A stretch of 64,000 bases of DNA from Glycine soja. Lineage: Eukaryota > Streptophyta > Magnoliopsida > Fabales > Fabaceae. Under the pieces are notes generated by a model. The model worked only from the letters and a program-made list of their open reading frames with translations, was not told the origin of the DNA and ran no database searches. Positions 1-9,944 of this stretch are shown piece by piece (within the stretch, counting starts at the first letter, position 1; the number at the start of each line of letters is the position of its first letter). The translations under genes were made by a program, and so were the position numbers. Location: NCBI RefSeq assembly GCF_004193775.1, contig NC_041021.1:14341198-14405197 (forward strand). The letters run 5' to 3'.

Positions 1-39
1 AACTCTTCTGATGGTTCTCTTGACCAGACATGAAGAGTC

Positions 40-46
40 TATAAAA
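40..46 (+). promoter_or_regulatory. TATA box of element A 5' LTR
   Basis: TATAAAA about 890 bp before the LTR end. The same box is at 8988-8994 in the 3' LTR. Transcription would be expected to start about 30 bp downstream, placing all the hairpins of this LTR in the RNA leader. Confidence 0.6.
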
Positions 47-247
47 GCATGACTTTGTTTTGCATTTAAAAAACTATCTATTCAATCATTCTACACATCT
101 ATCTTTTCCAATTCATCCTTTACAACTTTTGAATCTCTTTGAACTTCTTCTTCTTCTTCCTTGTGCCAAAAGCTTTCCAAAGTTTTCTGGTTTTCCAAAC
201 CTTGAAAACTTGTGCAATTGATCCTTTTCATTCTTTCTCCCTTTGCC

Positions 248-458
248 CAAAAGAATTCGCCAAGGACTAACAGCCTGAATTCTTTTGTCTCGCTTCTCTC
301 TTGTCAAAGAATTCAAAACGACACAGTCTGAGAATTCTTTTGATTCTTCCCTTTCCCATATACGAAAGATTTCAAAGGACTAACCGCCTGAGAATTCTTT
401 TGTACACCCATTCACAAAGTTTCAAAGGTTTAACCGCATGAGATCTTTGTCTTAACAC
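248..458 (+). repeat. Hairpin series with ACTAACCGCCT-type loops
   Basis: Four inverted repeats in a row around a related loop (GGACTAACNGCCTGA or similar). Arms are CAAAAGAATTC (248-258) with GAATTCTTTTG (277-287), 11 perfect pairs; CAAAGAATTC (305-314) with GAATTCTTTTG (332-342); then two imperfect versions ending near 390 and 450 whose outer arms are AAAGA/TCTTT and ACAAAG/CTTTGT. The 3' LTR and the LTR of element B carry the same series. Confidence 0.7.
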
Positions 459-483
459 ATTAGAGGGTACATCCTTTGTGGTA

Positions 484-611
484 CAAGTAGAGGGTACATC
501 TACTTGGGTTTGACTGAGAACTAGCGAGAGTACATCTCTTGTGGATCAGTTCTAGTGGAGGGTACATCCACTAGGTTGTTCAAAGAGAACAAGGGAGGGT
601 ACATCCCTTGT
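484..611 (+). repeat. GGGTACA-loop hairpin series with covarying stems
   Basis: Consecutive inverted repeats share a 7-nt loop GGGTACA closed by GA/TC but have different stems: CAAGTAGA/TCTACTTG (484-491/499-506), CTAGTGGA/TCCACTAG (552-559/567-574) and ACAAGGGA/TCCCTTGT (589-596/604-611). A further unit at about 521-541 is decayed here but intact in the 3' LTR (ACAAGAGA/TCTCTTGT, 9528-9535/9543-9550). Each perfect stem has 8 pairs. Confidence 0.8.
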
Positions 612-937
612 GGATCTTTGCTTGTATAAGGATTTTTACAAGGTTGAAAAGAAATCTCAAGGACCGCAGGTCGGTTGGGGATTGGATGTAAGCACGGGTT
701 GTTGCCGAACCAGTATAAAAAATCTTGTGTGTTTGTCTCCTTCTTCCCTACTCTTTTAATTTCCGTTGTGCACTTTAATTCCCGCTTTTACTTTTGGTTA
801 AGTTTCTTTTCTATTCTTCATTTACTTAACAACATAGTAAAAGCCTTAGAAGAGTAAATTTTTAATTAGTAAAGGTTTAGGAATAATTAATTCAACCCCC
901 CCTTCTTAATTATTCTGAGGCCAATTGATCCAATAAG

Positions 938-949
938 TGGTATCAGAGC
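938..949 (+). other. Primer binding site of element A
   Basis: TGGTATCAGAGC, complementary to the 3' end of plant initiator Met tRNA, the usual Copia primer. It lies 2 bp after the LTR end. Element C is inserted immediately after it. Confidence 0.92.
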
Positions 950-951
950 AT

Positions 952-3321
952 GTAACATCCTAGAAATTTCTACCCGGAATTTTGGGAAACGATGTATTTT
1001 GAATGATTATATATATAAGTATTATTCAGTGCATATGCATATATGTTCTTGGTAGAAGTAGGAATAGTGGGGGCAAGATACGCGGGTTAGGCTAATTAAG
1101 GAAGAGAAATCCATAACTGGGAGGTTATGGGTTAATTCTTAATTAATTAGCTTAAAAATCATCGTTTTGCGTGTGATTTACAATTTAACGAAACCAACCT
1201 CTGAACCACGCTCGGGGTTTTATTCTGAGCGTTTTGATATATATATTGCTTACTTTCGAAAACTGGCCCCGACGGACGCAGAGAAACGCGAGGAACTGGA
1301 ATCAGAGAAACGGAACGCAAACCGAGGCAGAATTTTAGCGTTTCAAAGGTCAGATTTTTCTCACTTTTTGTGGCTGAGTATGGGTCACAATCAAAAGAGA
1401 AAGTGGGCCCTTTTTGCTCCACTCAAATGGAGACATGTGGCATTGCTTAAATAAAATAATAAAAAAAGAGAAAACCCATTTATTTAAAACCAAAAAGCTA
1501 TATTCTCTCTCCTCACTCAGCCAAGAGAAAAATTCAGAAGCTCTCTCTCTCTCACGCAGCCTTCTTCTTCTTTTCTCTCATCCACCATTGTTGCCCAACA
1601 AAGCTTCAACATTTGGCCATCAATTCTGCCCCAAAACGCGAAAGGAGGGCATTTTCGGAGTCGTGAAGTGCGTCTCTACGTGCGGGACTTCGAAATTTCA
1701 GGTTTGGGTGGACTTCTTTCTCTCTTGATTTTCATGGGTATGGGGTTTTGGGAGATATGATGGGTAGTTTTGCTAGTTTTCTGCTTCATGATAGTTATTT
1801 GTGAAGACACTTGTTGAAAGCATGTTGAACTTGCCATGTTTGGATGAGTTGAACATACCCATTCTGTTTTAGGGTTTTTATGATGATGTTTGTGATGCTT
1901 ATGCGCTGAAATTGCTTATGGAAAACTGATAAAGATGAAGGGTAGAGTTAACCTAGGGTTAGAAGGTGAGAATATGGTGTTATGAGTGGAAAAAGAGTGA
2001 ATTTTTGAGAGCTGGAAGGCCAAGTCTGGAATTCGTAGTATTTAGAGGTTAGAGAGAGTTAATCCTAGCTTGAAATGCCATTTAGGACTTATGAGAAAGG
2101 TTAGACTGTGCTAGAGAGAAAAACAAATGACCAAAGTGAACCAAGAGCCATTTCTAGGGCAAAATTAGGTGTTGAGGAGTCAAATTTTGATTTGGTGGAA
2201 TTTTAGGTGTAAATCCAGTTTGAGCAAGTTTAGATTGATGTTATGGACTTGTGTGAGGTGAGAGTTTGCTTCAAATTTGTCTCATTCTCAATTTCACTTC
2301 TCAAGCCTAGAAAATCCATTAACTTGAGGGGTTTTGGACACCTAGATTTTGTGTTGCTGTGGTTTGAAGCTTGGCTTTGGTTTAGACATGATTGATACAT
2401 GATTTGGGACTTGTAGGATTTGATTTGGGCAAGATTGGATGAAGGGAAGTGTGGTTTTCGAAATCTGCACTTTGTGCAGATTTTTGCTGTGAAATTGTGC
2501 AGCAGAATTTTGCACAAGTGCAGAAAAATGCTTGTGTGTGATTGGCTGTGGAAAGAGTAGTACAGAATGAGTTCTGGATGTTTGCTAGTAGATCCCAACG
2601 GTCACAATGTAGGCTTAAGTACTAGAGACTTCCAGTAAAATTTTCGAGTCGATCCAACGGTTAACAAATTGGAACGAAGGAATTATTACTGGGGTCTTTA
2701 AGTGAGAAAAGCTGTGATTTTGGTTGGTGTTTTGGGCAGAGTTTTCTGCCTTTGCCCTGTTTTGCTTGGCTGTGATAATTTGTGTTGTCTGAATGTTGTA
2801 TTACTTGGATGTTGGGAAAGCTTAGGAGGATTGATGGGGACCCGGTGTTGAGAGGAACGAGGATATGGGCTACGTGGGAGTACGTGAGCTCAGTTGGAGG
2901 TGGGCAACAGGGGATGGTGGGTTTATGCGCGCTTTGTGGATGTGGAAAACTTGTTGTGCACCATCGCCCGACCGCCACCTAGTACCACATGTGATGGGTA
3001 CCCCATAATCCTACAAGCTTGAGATGAGGAAGTGTAGAAGGGTGAAACTTCCTGCTTTTATTCGTTGACCACAGAGTGGTACCTGGAGATATGTCGCGGG
3101 GTCAGGAGACCTTGGGGACGTCAGGTGGGGTGCTATTGCCCAAAACCAAGCTTGACCAATCCCGACCCAACCCGGGCATAGCCAGTCAGTGAGAACCTGT
3201 GATGTACCTAAACAGGCGAGCTCCTGGCAGTCAACAGATAAAAGGAACAAAGACCACAAAGCAAGGAGGCTTGTGGTGGCTGGCCAGCTATGAACTTGAT
3301 TGATGTGTGAGAGATGGCCTC
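952..3321 (+). other. Non-coding 5' part of element C
   Basis: No convincing coding region. A TATA-like TATTTAAA at 1481-1488 is followed by CT-rich sequence (1503-1575) that looks like a plant 5' leader. If real, this is an internal promoter for the downstream ORF. The remainder is T/G-rich with no domain I recognise. Confidence 0.35.
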
Positions 3322-3718
3322 TGGTAATCGATTACCAAGGGTGGGTAATCGATTACAAGGCTTAAAAATGAAGACAGGAGACTAAGATGGTCTCTGGTAA
3401 TCGATTACCACGGGGTGTAATCGATTACCAGGCTTGAAAACGAGGTCAGGAAGCCAAGGGAGCTTCTGGTAATCGATTACCAAGGGATGTAATCGATTAC
3501 CAGGCTTAAAAAGGGAACTGGGACATGGTGGAGGCCTCTGGTAATCGATTACCAGTCTGTGTAATCGATTACACAGAGGAATGGGTCACTGGTAATCGAT
3601 TACCAGGTATGTGTAATCGATTACACAGTGCATTTTTGCAGATTTCATGTCCTGAGACTGTGTAATTCGAGTTTAGCCTCTGGTAATCGATTACCAAGTC
3701 TGTGTAATCGATTACCAG
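3322..3718 (+). repeat. Six paired GTAATCGATTAC palindromes
   Basis: Twelve copies of the 12-bp perfect palindrome GTAATCGATTAC, arranged as six pairs. Within each pair the cores start 20 or 21 bp apart. The first member is always GGTAATCGATTACC; the second is often TGTAATCGATTACA, so the outermost base pair changes as a complementary pair. The same palindrome occurs in Copia elements A, B and G. Confidence 0.85.
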
Positions 3719-3841
3719 AGATGAAAAGCCTTAATATACCCCTTTTAATTGCATGTAGTGGTTATGAGACGCATTGTGTTGCGGCATAGTTAGATTCTTG
3801 TGAAAGAGTCTACTCCTTTCTTTTCTTCCTTGTAGATCGTG

Positions 3842-4273
3842 ATGGCGGCACAGCAAATCCTTGATCGAGTGGAGATGGAGTGCCTAGAGGGAGCTTGGGA
3901 GACCCTCGAAGGCAACACGAGGTGCCAATTTCGGGGCACCATTCGATTCACGGCTACTTCTTTGGTGCATCCAGATGAACCTGCACGGATGCTTCAGCGC
4001 ACGGTGGAGTGGATACTACCCACGCCTACACCATATCGTCTAGTGGAGCCCGTCCAAGTGATCGAGGTAACGTCATCCGAGGAAGACCCTGAGGAGGATC
4101 TGGAGGAGCTACCTCCTGAGCCTGCTGTGGATGCCCTTGACTTTCTAGAGGGTGATGAGGATCCACTTCTTGAGGTGGATTCTCCCGAGGAAGTCATGTC
4201 GGCATCTGAGGCAGACTCTACGGAGGATAGTGGCCCGGGGGAGATGGCGATCAGCGGAGGCTCTTCATCCTAG
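3842..4273 (+). CDS. Small acidic protein inside element C, unknown function
   Basis: An uninterrupted 143-codon ORF whose ATG lies 6 bp after a strong splice-acceptor-like tract (pyrimidine-rich, ending TTGTAG at 3835). The protein starts MAAQQILDRVEMECLEGAWE. Its second half is very acidic, with clusters of E and D and a serine-rich end (SGGSSS); the first half has no motif I recognise. No stop or frameshift breaks it, unusual in this decayed neighbourhood. It may be the 3' end of an env-like or accessory ORF captured within the LTR, or a separate LTR-encoded gene. Function unknown. Confidence 0.5.
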   Translation: MAAQQILDRVEMECLEGAWETLEGNTRCQFRGTIRFTATSLVHPDEPARMLQRTVEWILPTPTPYRLVEPVQVIEVTSSEEDPEEDLEELPPEPAVDALDFLEGDEDPLLEVDSPEEVMSASEADSTEDSGPGEMAISGGSSS

Positions 4274-4851
4274 TGGACAGCTTTTTGGATTAGTTTTGTA
4301 TACTTTTGAGGGTGGGTGTATCTAGGACTGACTGTTAGGTTTACTCTTTTGTTTTTGTATGGGTAGACCTGATGTATAGGAATTTGATGATTGTATACAG
4401 GTGGCTGAAGCCACCACTGTGGACACCTTTGCTCTGGATGACACTATGTATTTTGTAAAACTCCCATATTTTGGACAGCTTTAAATGATGAATGCATTTA
4501 TGATCGATCTTGTTATTTGAAAAGAAAGCATTAGCAACTTTATTTGTAAAACAGTTTATCGACCGTATTTTATTCTTTTATTTTCACGTGATGACCTAAA
4601 GTAATGGCTGGTACATTCTTCCTTTTGAAACAGCAAAATAGTTTAGAGATTATGAGCGGTAAGAAAGAAATGACTCCGAATAGAGTTGTGAACTGGCCAT
4701 TCAGGACTCTATAGTGAGGATTTTCCTTCTAAACCTAGTTATGGTGAAAAGAGAAAGAAATGAAAAAGAAAAAGAAGAAAAAAAAATTTACCATGGTTTT
4801 TGTTATTTAAATTATTACTATTAAACCAGTCATTAATTTAGGGACGCCACA
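4274..4851 (+). other. Non-coding 3' end of element C
   Basis: AT-rich sequence, with a purine-rich run at about 4745-4790. No gene seen. It ends at the CA terminus at 4851. Confidence 0.5.
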
Positions 4852-4891
4852 GAGCAGGTATCTTGTAGAAAGTCTAACCACTTCAAGATTC

Positions 4892-5981
4892 ATGGTCTCT
4901 TCAAACCCTTTGTTTCCTGAAGGAAATTCCATACATAGACCACCCATTTTCAATGGAGAGGGTTACCATTATTGGAAAACCCGTATACAGATTTTTATTG
5001 AAGCCATAGATCTAAATATTTGGGAAGCAATAGAAATAGGACCACACATGCCCACTGTAGTAGATGTAAGCACAAGCACTACAACCGAAAAACCTAGAGA
5101 TAAGTGGACAGAAAAAGATAGGAGAAGAATCCAGCATGATCTCAAAGCCAAAAACATTATTACATCAGCCCTAGGAATAGATGAGTATTTTAGGGTGTCA
5201 AATTGTACAAACGCCAAGGAGATGTGGGATACTCTCCAATTAACCCATGAAGGAACCACTGATGTAAAAAGGTCTAGAATCAATACCCTTACCCATGAAT
5301 ATGAATTATTTAGGATGAACCCTAATGAAAATATCCATAGTTTGCAGAAAAGATTTACACATATAGTAAATCACCTTGCCTCTCTAGGAAAAATCTTTCC
5401 TAATGAAGATTTAATTAACAAATTTTTAAGATGTTTAAGTAGGGAATGGCAGCCCAAGGTAACTACTATTTCTGAAAGTAAAGATCTATCTTCCATGTCT
5501 CTTGCTACTCTATTTGGAAAATTGTAGGAACATGAGATGGAACTACAACGCCTTAATCAAAATGAAGAAAATGATAAAAAGAAGAGAAGTATAGCCCTTA
5601 AAGCCTCATCATCAATGCAAGAAGAAAACGAAGAAGAAGATTCAGATGATGAAGAAGATTTTTCATTCTTTGTGAAGAATTTTCAGAAATTTATCAAGAA
5701 AAGAAGAATTGACAGGCGTCAAAACTTCAACAATGGAAGAAAATCACAAGAAGATTCTTAAGTCCTTAGGTGTTACAAATCCAACCAAATTGGTCACATC
5801 AAGGCTAATTGTCCTTCAAATGAAGAGTGGCCTGAGAAAAGCGAAAAGAAAAGGTTTGATGAAAGAAGAACTAAGAAAGCCTACATTGCATGGGATGACA
5901 ATGATTCATCCGATGGTTCAGAAAAGGAGATAAATCTTCTAACCAAGGATTATGAAAGTGATCAAATCATCTCTCAAGAAT
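4892..5981 (+). pseudogene. gag: Copia gag of element A, broken
   Basis: Capsid/nucleocapsid polyprotein of a Copia element. The ATG at 4892 follows the usual short leader after the primer binding site. The N-terminal part has the Copia gag hallmark of a YHYWK motif and a conserved block ending in REWQPKV. In-frame TAG at 5525-5527 and TAA at 5759-5761 interrupt it. The zinc knuckle is just after the second stop (from about 5772), but the second cysteine is serine (CYKS, then GH and C), so metal binding should be lost. A lysine/acid-rich linker precedes it. The frame ends at about 5981, where the expected protease, integrase and RT are missing. Confidence 0.85.
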
Positions 5982-6749
5982 GAAAAACAAGGAGAAAAGG
6001 TATGATCCTCATCTTTGAAGATCTAGACACTTTAATCATGAAAAAGGTAATATCAAAACCATTCTCTTATTAAAATTTTTCTCAAGTTGAAATTTTTCTT
6101 CAATTAGTTTGATTATGATGACTAACATTTTTTTTGTTTTGATTGTTTGAAATTATGAATATGTGTTCTTGATTGAGTTCATCTTCTTTGCATGAAACTT
6201 TCATTAAAATATTTTTATAATATCTATAATCATTATTCTCCAATACTTGTGTTTGATTGCTTTGATATAATTGTTTATCTACATGTTTTAATGTTTTTGC
6301 ATGATATGATATGTGAATTACATGATTGAGAATTACTCATAAAGTATTTTTTAATATATTTTTCTTTAAAAATTATTTTGATAAACACTCTAAATTCCTT
6401 CTCTCTTAAAAAGTCTATTAGCTTTTGTTTTCTGGCTAAAATAACCTCTGGTAATCGATTACCATAATAGTGTAATCGATTACAAGCAGTTATTTCTGGC
6501 TATGTTGCTCTCTGGTAATCAATTACCATATTTGTGTAATCGATTACAACGCGTCCCAACACCTATATATTCAAATTTCAAATTCTGAAACCTGCAACAC
6601 TTCTCTCTCTCGAAAACCCTCGCCCCCAAATCTTTCTCCAGCCATATCTCACTCATTTATTGTCCAAATCACTCCCCACAAAGCCCAAACTTCATCTTTT
6701 TTCATTCTCTTTCATTTGAACCGATTGAAATTTTGAAAAATCTCTTCAA
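5982..6749 (+). other. Spacer before the env-like ORF of element A
   Basis: AT-rich non-coding sequence replacing the deleted pol gene. Two pairs of GTAATCGATTAC palindromes lie at 6452-6485 and 6513-6546 (one core has a point change), again 21 bp apart. TATATAT at 6564-6570 followed by a CT-rich leader could be an internal promoter for the ORF at 6750 (weak inference). Confidence 0.45.
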
Positions 6750-7856
6750 ATGGCGGAACCACCAAAGAAGCGAAAGGGCACTTCGAGTCGGAGTCAACGA
6801 CATTCCGGGTCACAGGAAACGCTAATTCCTTCCTCCATTCCCTCTGGATCATTGTTTTCATCAGAGGAACAGCAGATACGGTACACAAACCTCTTTTCCT
6901 CTCGTTCCATTATTGACCCAAAATTCATAGATATGGATTTCTTTTCAAATGAGAGTTTTGAATGTTTTCAAGCATTTGAAAACTCCAATCTTATTCCTTT
7001 CATGTCTTTAAAATTGCCTGTTTATTTTGATCTAGTCAAAGCCTTCTATCAAACTTAGAAATCCAAGGAGGCACCATAATGTCTGAGGTTTATGGGATTA
7101 AGATGGTCATTGACCAGTCCCTATTTTATGATTTAACCCAATTGCCAAGCGAAGGTGTACCATTTGAAGGTGCACTAATTGGCGATTGGAAGTTTGATTT
7201 TTCTGTGCATGATGCCCGTCGGTTGGTTTGCACCAACCAAGCGGATATGACCGGAAGGCTTCTTGCCAATTGATTGGCTTTTGAAAGCCACATCCTTCAT
7301 TATCTAATTGTTCGCATCTAGCTTCTGAGATCTTCAAACCTTGCACAGGTTTCCGAAGAAGATCTCATTGTTATGTGGACCTTTCATAAAGGTTTACAAA
7401 TTGATTGGGCACATCTTGTTAGATATTGCATGCATAAGGCATTGCGATTGAATGCTCCTTTGCCATATCCTCATCTAGTCACCCTTTTCCTTCAACACTT
7501 CAACATCCCTCTTGATTCTGAACCCTATGTTCCAATCAAGAGATCCTTCCTTATAGGCGCTTCAGTCATAGCATCCTTTGGTTATCAAAAAAGAGCATGA
7601 TGGCTCTTGGGTAACGAAGGGTGCTTGACATGTTGGTGAAGAAGGACATGATGGAGAAGATTCATCTCTTCTTTCAAAGATTTTGGACAGGTTTGATGGC
7701 CTTCAAACCTTTGTTGGTGAAAGGTTTGACACTTTGGAATTACAAGTGGATATGCGCTTTAATGAGATGGAGTCAAGAATCACCAAAGTTAAAGAAGATG
7801 TGTCTTACATTCGTTCAAGTTTTGATGTACCACCACCGCCACCACCATCATCTTAG
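6750..7856 (+). pseudogene. Env-like / plant transposon protein ORF of Copia element A
   Basis: The 3' ORF that follows pol in several legume retroelements; 'env-like' describes position only and no signal peptide or membrane segment is visible. It begins MAEPPKKRKG, a basic nuclear-localisation-like cluster. Recognisable blocks continue through FFSNESFECFQ, RRLVCTNQADMTGRLL (about 7216-7266) and HKALRLNAPLPYPHL (about 7433-7478). The C-terminus is a probable coiled coil ending in a proline run and TAG at 7854-7856. Stops at about 7056 and 7271 and several frameshifts break it. The same domain type occurs in the 3' ORFs of D (56166) and E (48155). Confidence 0.75.
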
Positions 7857-8325
7857 TTTTCTATTATTTTATATTACTAGTACTTTGATTTCCAGCCTTG
7901 TATTTGTCTATATTATTATGACATTTGAACAATTTGCTATTTATTTATTTGCATAGTATGTTTGAACAAATATTAGTTATGTTATTTGACTATGTGGATT
8001 TTATATTTGATCTATTCATTGTTCTTGCTTAATGGTTCTTGCTTCATGATTTGGTTTATATTTTTTATGAATGTTGTGTGGATGCTTAGTTGTATTTGTA
8101 TGTTTCAAACAAGTTACACACTTTGGCTTTTTGTTGATGCCAAAGGGGGATAGAAATAGGGATTAAATCTAGAACCCACATGAGTAATTAACTTAATTTT
8201 AAGAGAAGCATAAATTCAAAAACAAAGGGGGAGAATGGAAATTTATGTGAGTGATCGACTAGGAAAAAGTGTGTGTGTGTGTGTTTCTTGATTTCAGAAG
8301 TTGTCATCATCAAAAAGGGAGAGAT
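7857..8325 (+). other. 3' untranslated region and polypurine tract of element A
   Basis: Non-coding T-rich sequence with two purine runs (about 8146-8152 and 8225-8235). The tract AAAAAGGGAGAGAT at 8312-8325 directly precedes the LTR start and is the likely plus-strand primer. Confidence 0.7.
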
Positions 8326-9944
8326 TGTAGAAGCAAGCTTCATGATGAATCAATAATGATTCAAAGAAGTTTTGATGATAACAAAGGTGATGACAAAAAG
8401 CTCAAAGGTTAAGAACACTTCATGATGATCTCAAGAATCAAAGAATGAGTTCAAGATGTTCAAGATTGAATCAAGAACACTTCAAGGTTCAAAGAGAAAA
8501 TTTGATTTCAAGAATCAAGAATAAAGTTTCAAGATTCAACTTGCAAGAATCAAGATCAAGATAAGTATGAAAAAGTTTTTTCAAAAACTGAGTAGCACAT
8601 GGATTTTTCTCAAAACTTGTTTACCAAAGAGTTTTTACTCTCTGGTAATCGATTACTAGTAGCAAAATGTTTTTGAAAAAGTTTTCAACTGAATTTACAA
8701 CGTTCCAATTGATTTCAAAAAGTTGTAATCGATTACAATGTTGTTGTAATCGATTACCAGTGTGCTTGAACGTTGAAATTCAAATTCAAATGTGAAGAGT
8801 CACATCCTTTCACTAAAAGCTTTGTGTAATCGATTACACTGATTTGGTAATCGATTACCAGTGATAGTTTCTGAACAAATCAAAAGATGTAACTCTTCAA
8901 ATGGTTTTTGACTTTTTCTAATCGGTTTTAAGTTTTTCTAAAAGTCATAACTCTTCTAATGGTTCTCTTGACCAGACATGAAGAGTCTATAAAAGCATGG
9001 CTTTGTTTTGCATTTAAAAAACTATCTATTCTATCATTCTACACATCTATCTTTTCCAATTCATCCTTTACAACTTTTGAATCTCTTTGAACTTCTTCTT
9101 CTTCTTCCTTGTGCCAAAAGCTTTCCAAAGTTTTCTGGTTTTCCAAACCTTGAAAACTTGTGCTATTCATCCTTTTCATTCTCTTCTCCCTTTGCCCAAA
9201 AGAATTCGCCAAGGACTAACCGCCTGAATTCTTTTTGTGTCTCTCTTCTCCCTTTTCCAAAAGAACAAAGGACTAACCGCCTGAATTCTTTTGTGTCTCC
9301 CTTCTCTCTTGTCAAAAAATTCAAAACGACACAGTCTGAGAATTCTTTTGATTCTTCCCTTTCCCATATACAAAAGATTTCAAAGGACTAACCGCCTGAG
9401 AATTCTTTTGTATCCCCATTCACAAAGTTTCAAAGGTTTAACCGCTTGAGATCTTTGTCTTAACACATTGGAGGGTACATCCTTTGTGGTACAAGTAGAT
9501 GGTACATCTACTTGGGTTTGACTGAGAACAAGAGAGAGTACATCTCTTGTGGATTAGTTCTAGTGGAGGGTACATCCACTAAGTTGTTCAAAGAGAACAA
9601 GGGAGGGTACATCCCTTGAGGATCTTTGCTTGTAAAAGGATTTTTACAAGGTTGAAAATAAATCTCAAGGACCGCAGGTCGCTTTGGGACTGGATGTAGG
9701 CACAAGTTGTTGCCGAACCAGTATAAAAACTCTTGTGTGTTTGTCTCCTTCTTCCCTACTCTTTTAATTTCCGTTGTGCACTTTAATTCCCGCTTTTACT
9801 TTTGGTTATGTTTCTTTTCTATTCTTCATTTACTTAACAACATAGTAAAAGCCTTAGAAGAGTAAATTTTTAATTAGTAAAGGTTTAGGAATAATTAATT
9901 CAACCCCCCCTTTCTTAATTATTCTGAGGCCAATTGATCGAACA
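8326..9944 (+). repeat. 3' LTR of element A
   Basis: A 1619-bp LTR starting TGTAGAAGC and ending GAACA. TATA box at 8988-8994. Before the TATA box lie single and paired GTAATCGATTAC palindromes (8644-8860); after it come the ACTAACCGCCT-type hairpins (about 9197-9455) and the GGGTACA-type hairpins (about 9470-9610). Compared with the 5' LTR there are scattered substitutions and a duplicated 50-60 bp segment near 9240-9300, so A is not a very recent insertion. Confidence 0.9.

Larger units (their letters stand above)
1..935 (+). repeat. 5' LTR of element A (partial)
   Basis: Position 1 aligns with 8949 in the 3' LTR and the match runs to the LTR end. The terminal bases are ATA here and ACA in the 3' copy, so the CA terminus is mutated. 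A TATA box lies at 40-46. Most of what follows would be in the transcribed R-U5 leader, which is filled with inverted repeats (248-458 and 484-611). Confidence 0.9.
951..4851 (+). mobile_element. LTR-like insertion C (probable 3.9-kb solo LTR)
   Basis: A 3901-bp block starting TGTAACATCC and ending GACGCCACA, flanked by a perfect 5-bp duplication GAGCA (946-950 and 4852-4856). Element A's sequence is continuous across it. TG...CA ends and the 5-bp TSD indicate an LTR retrotransposon. I see no second copy of either end inside, so a very long solo LTR is most likely; a short non-autonomous element is the alternative. The terminal bases resemble Tekay/Del-type Gypsy LTRs (inference). It carries its own small ORF (3842-4273) and an array of GTAATCGATTAC palindromes. 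Confidence 0.75.
1..9944 (+). mobile_element. Copia-type LTR retrotransposon A (5' end outside window)
   Basis: A plus-strand Ty1/Copia element. The two LTR copies are 1-935 (the first ~620 bases lie left of the window) and 8326-9944. The primer binding site at 938-949 matches the 3' end of initiator Met tRNA. Inside are a gag remnant, no recognisable protease, integrase or RT, and a 3' env-like ORF, so it is a deletion derivative. It sits in the pol gene of minus-strand element B: the B reading frame runs directly into the LTR end at 9944. The flanking 5 bp CTTCT (9945-9949) would be the TSD, but its partner is outside the window. It is interrupted at 951-4851 by element C. Confidence 0.9.

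Noticed and set aside
951..4851. Element C as a complete retrotransposon with two LTRs
   Set aside because: No repeat of its ends, primer site or polypurine tract was found inside; a long solo LTR fits better.
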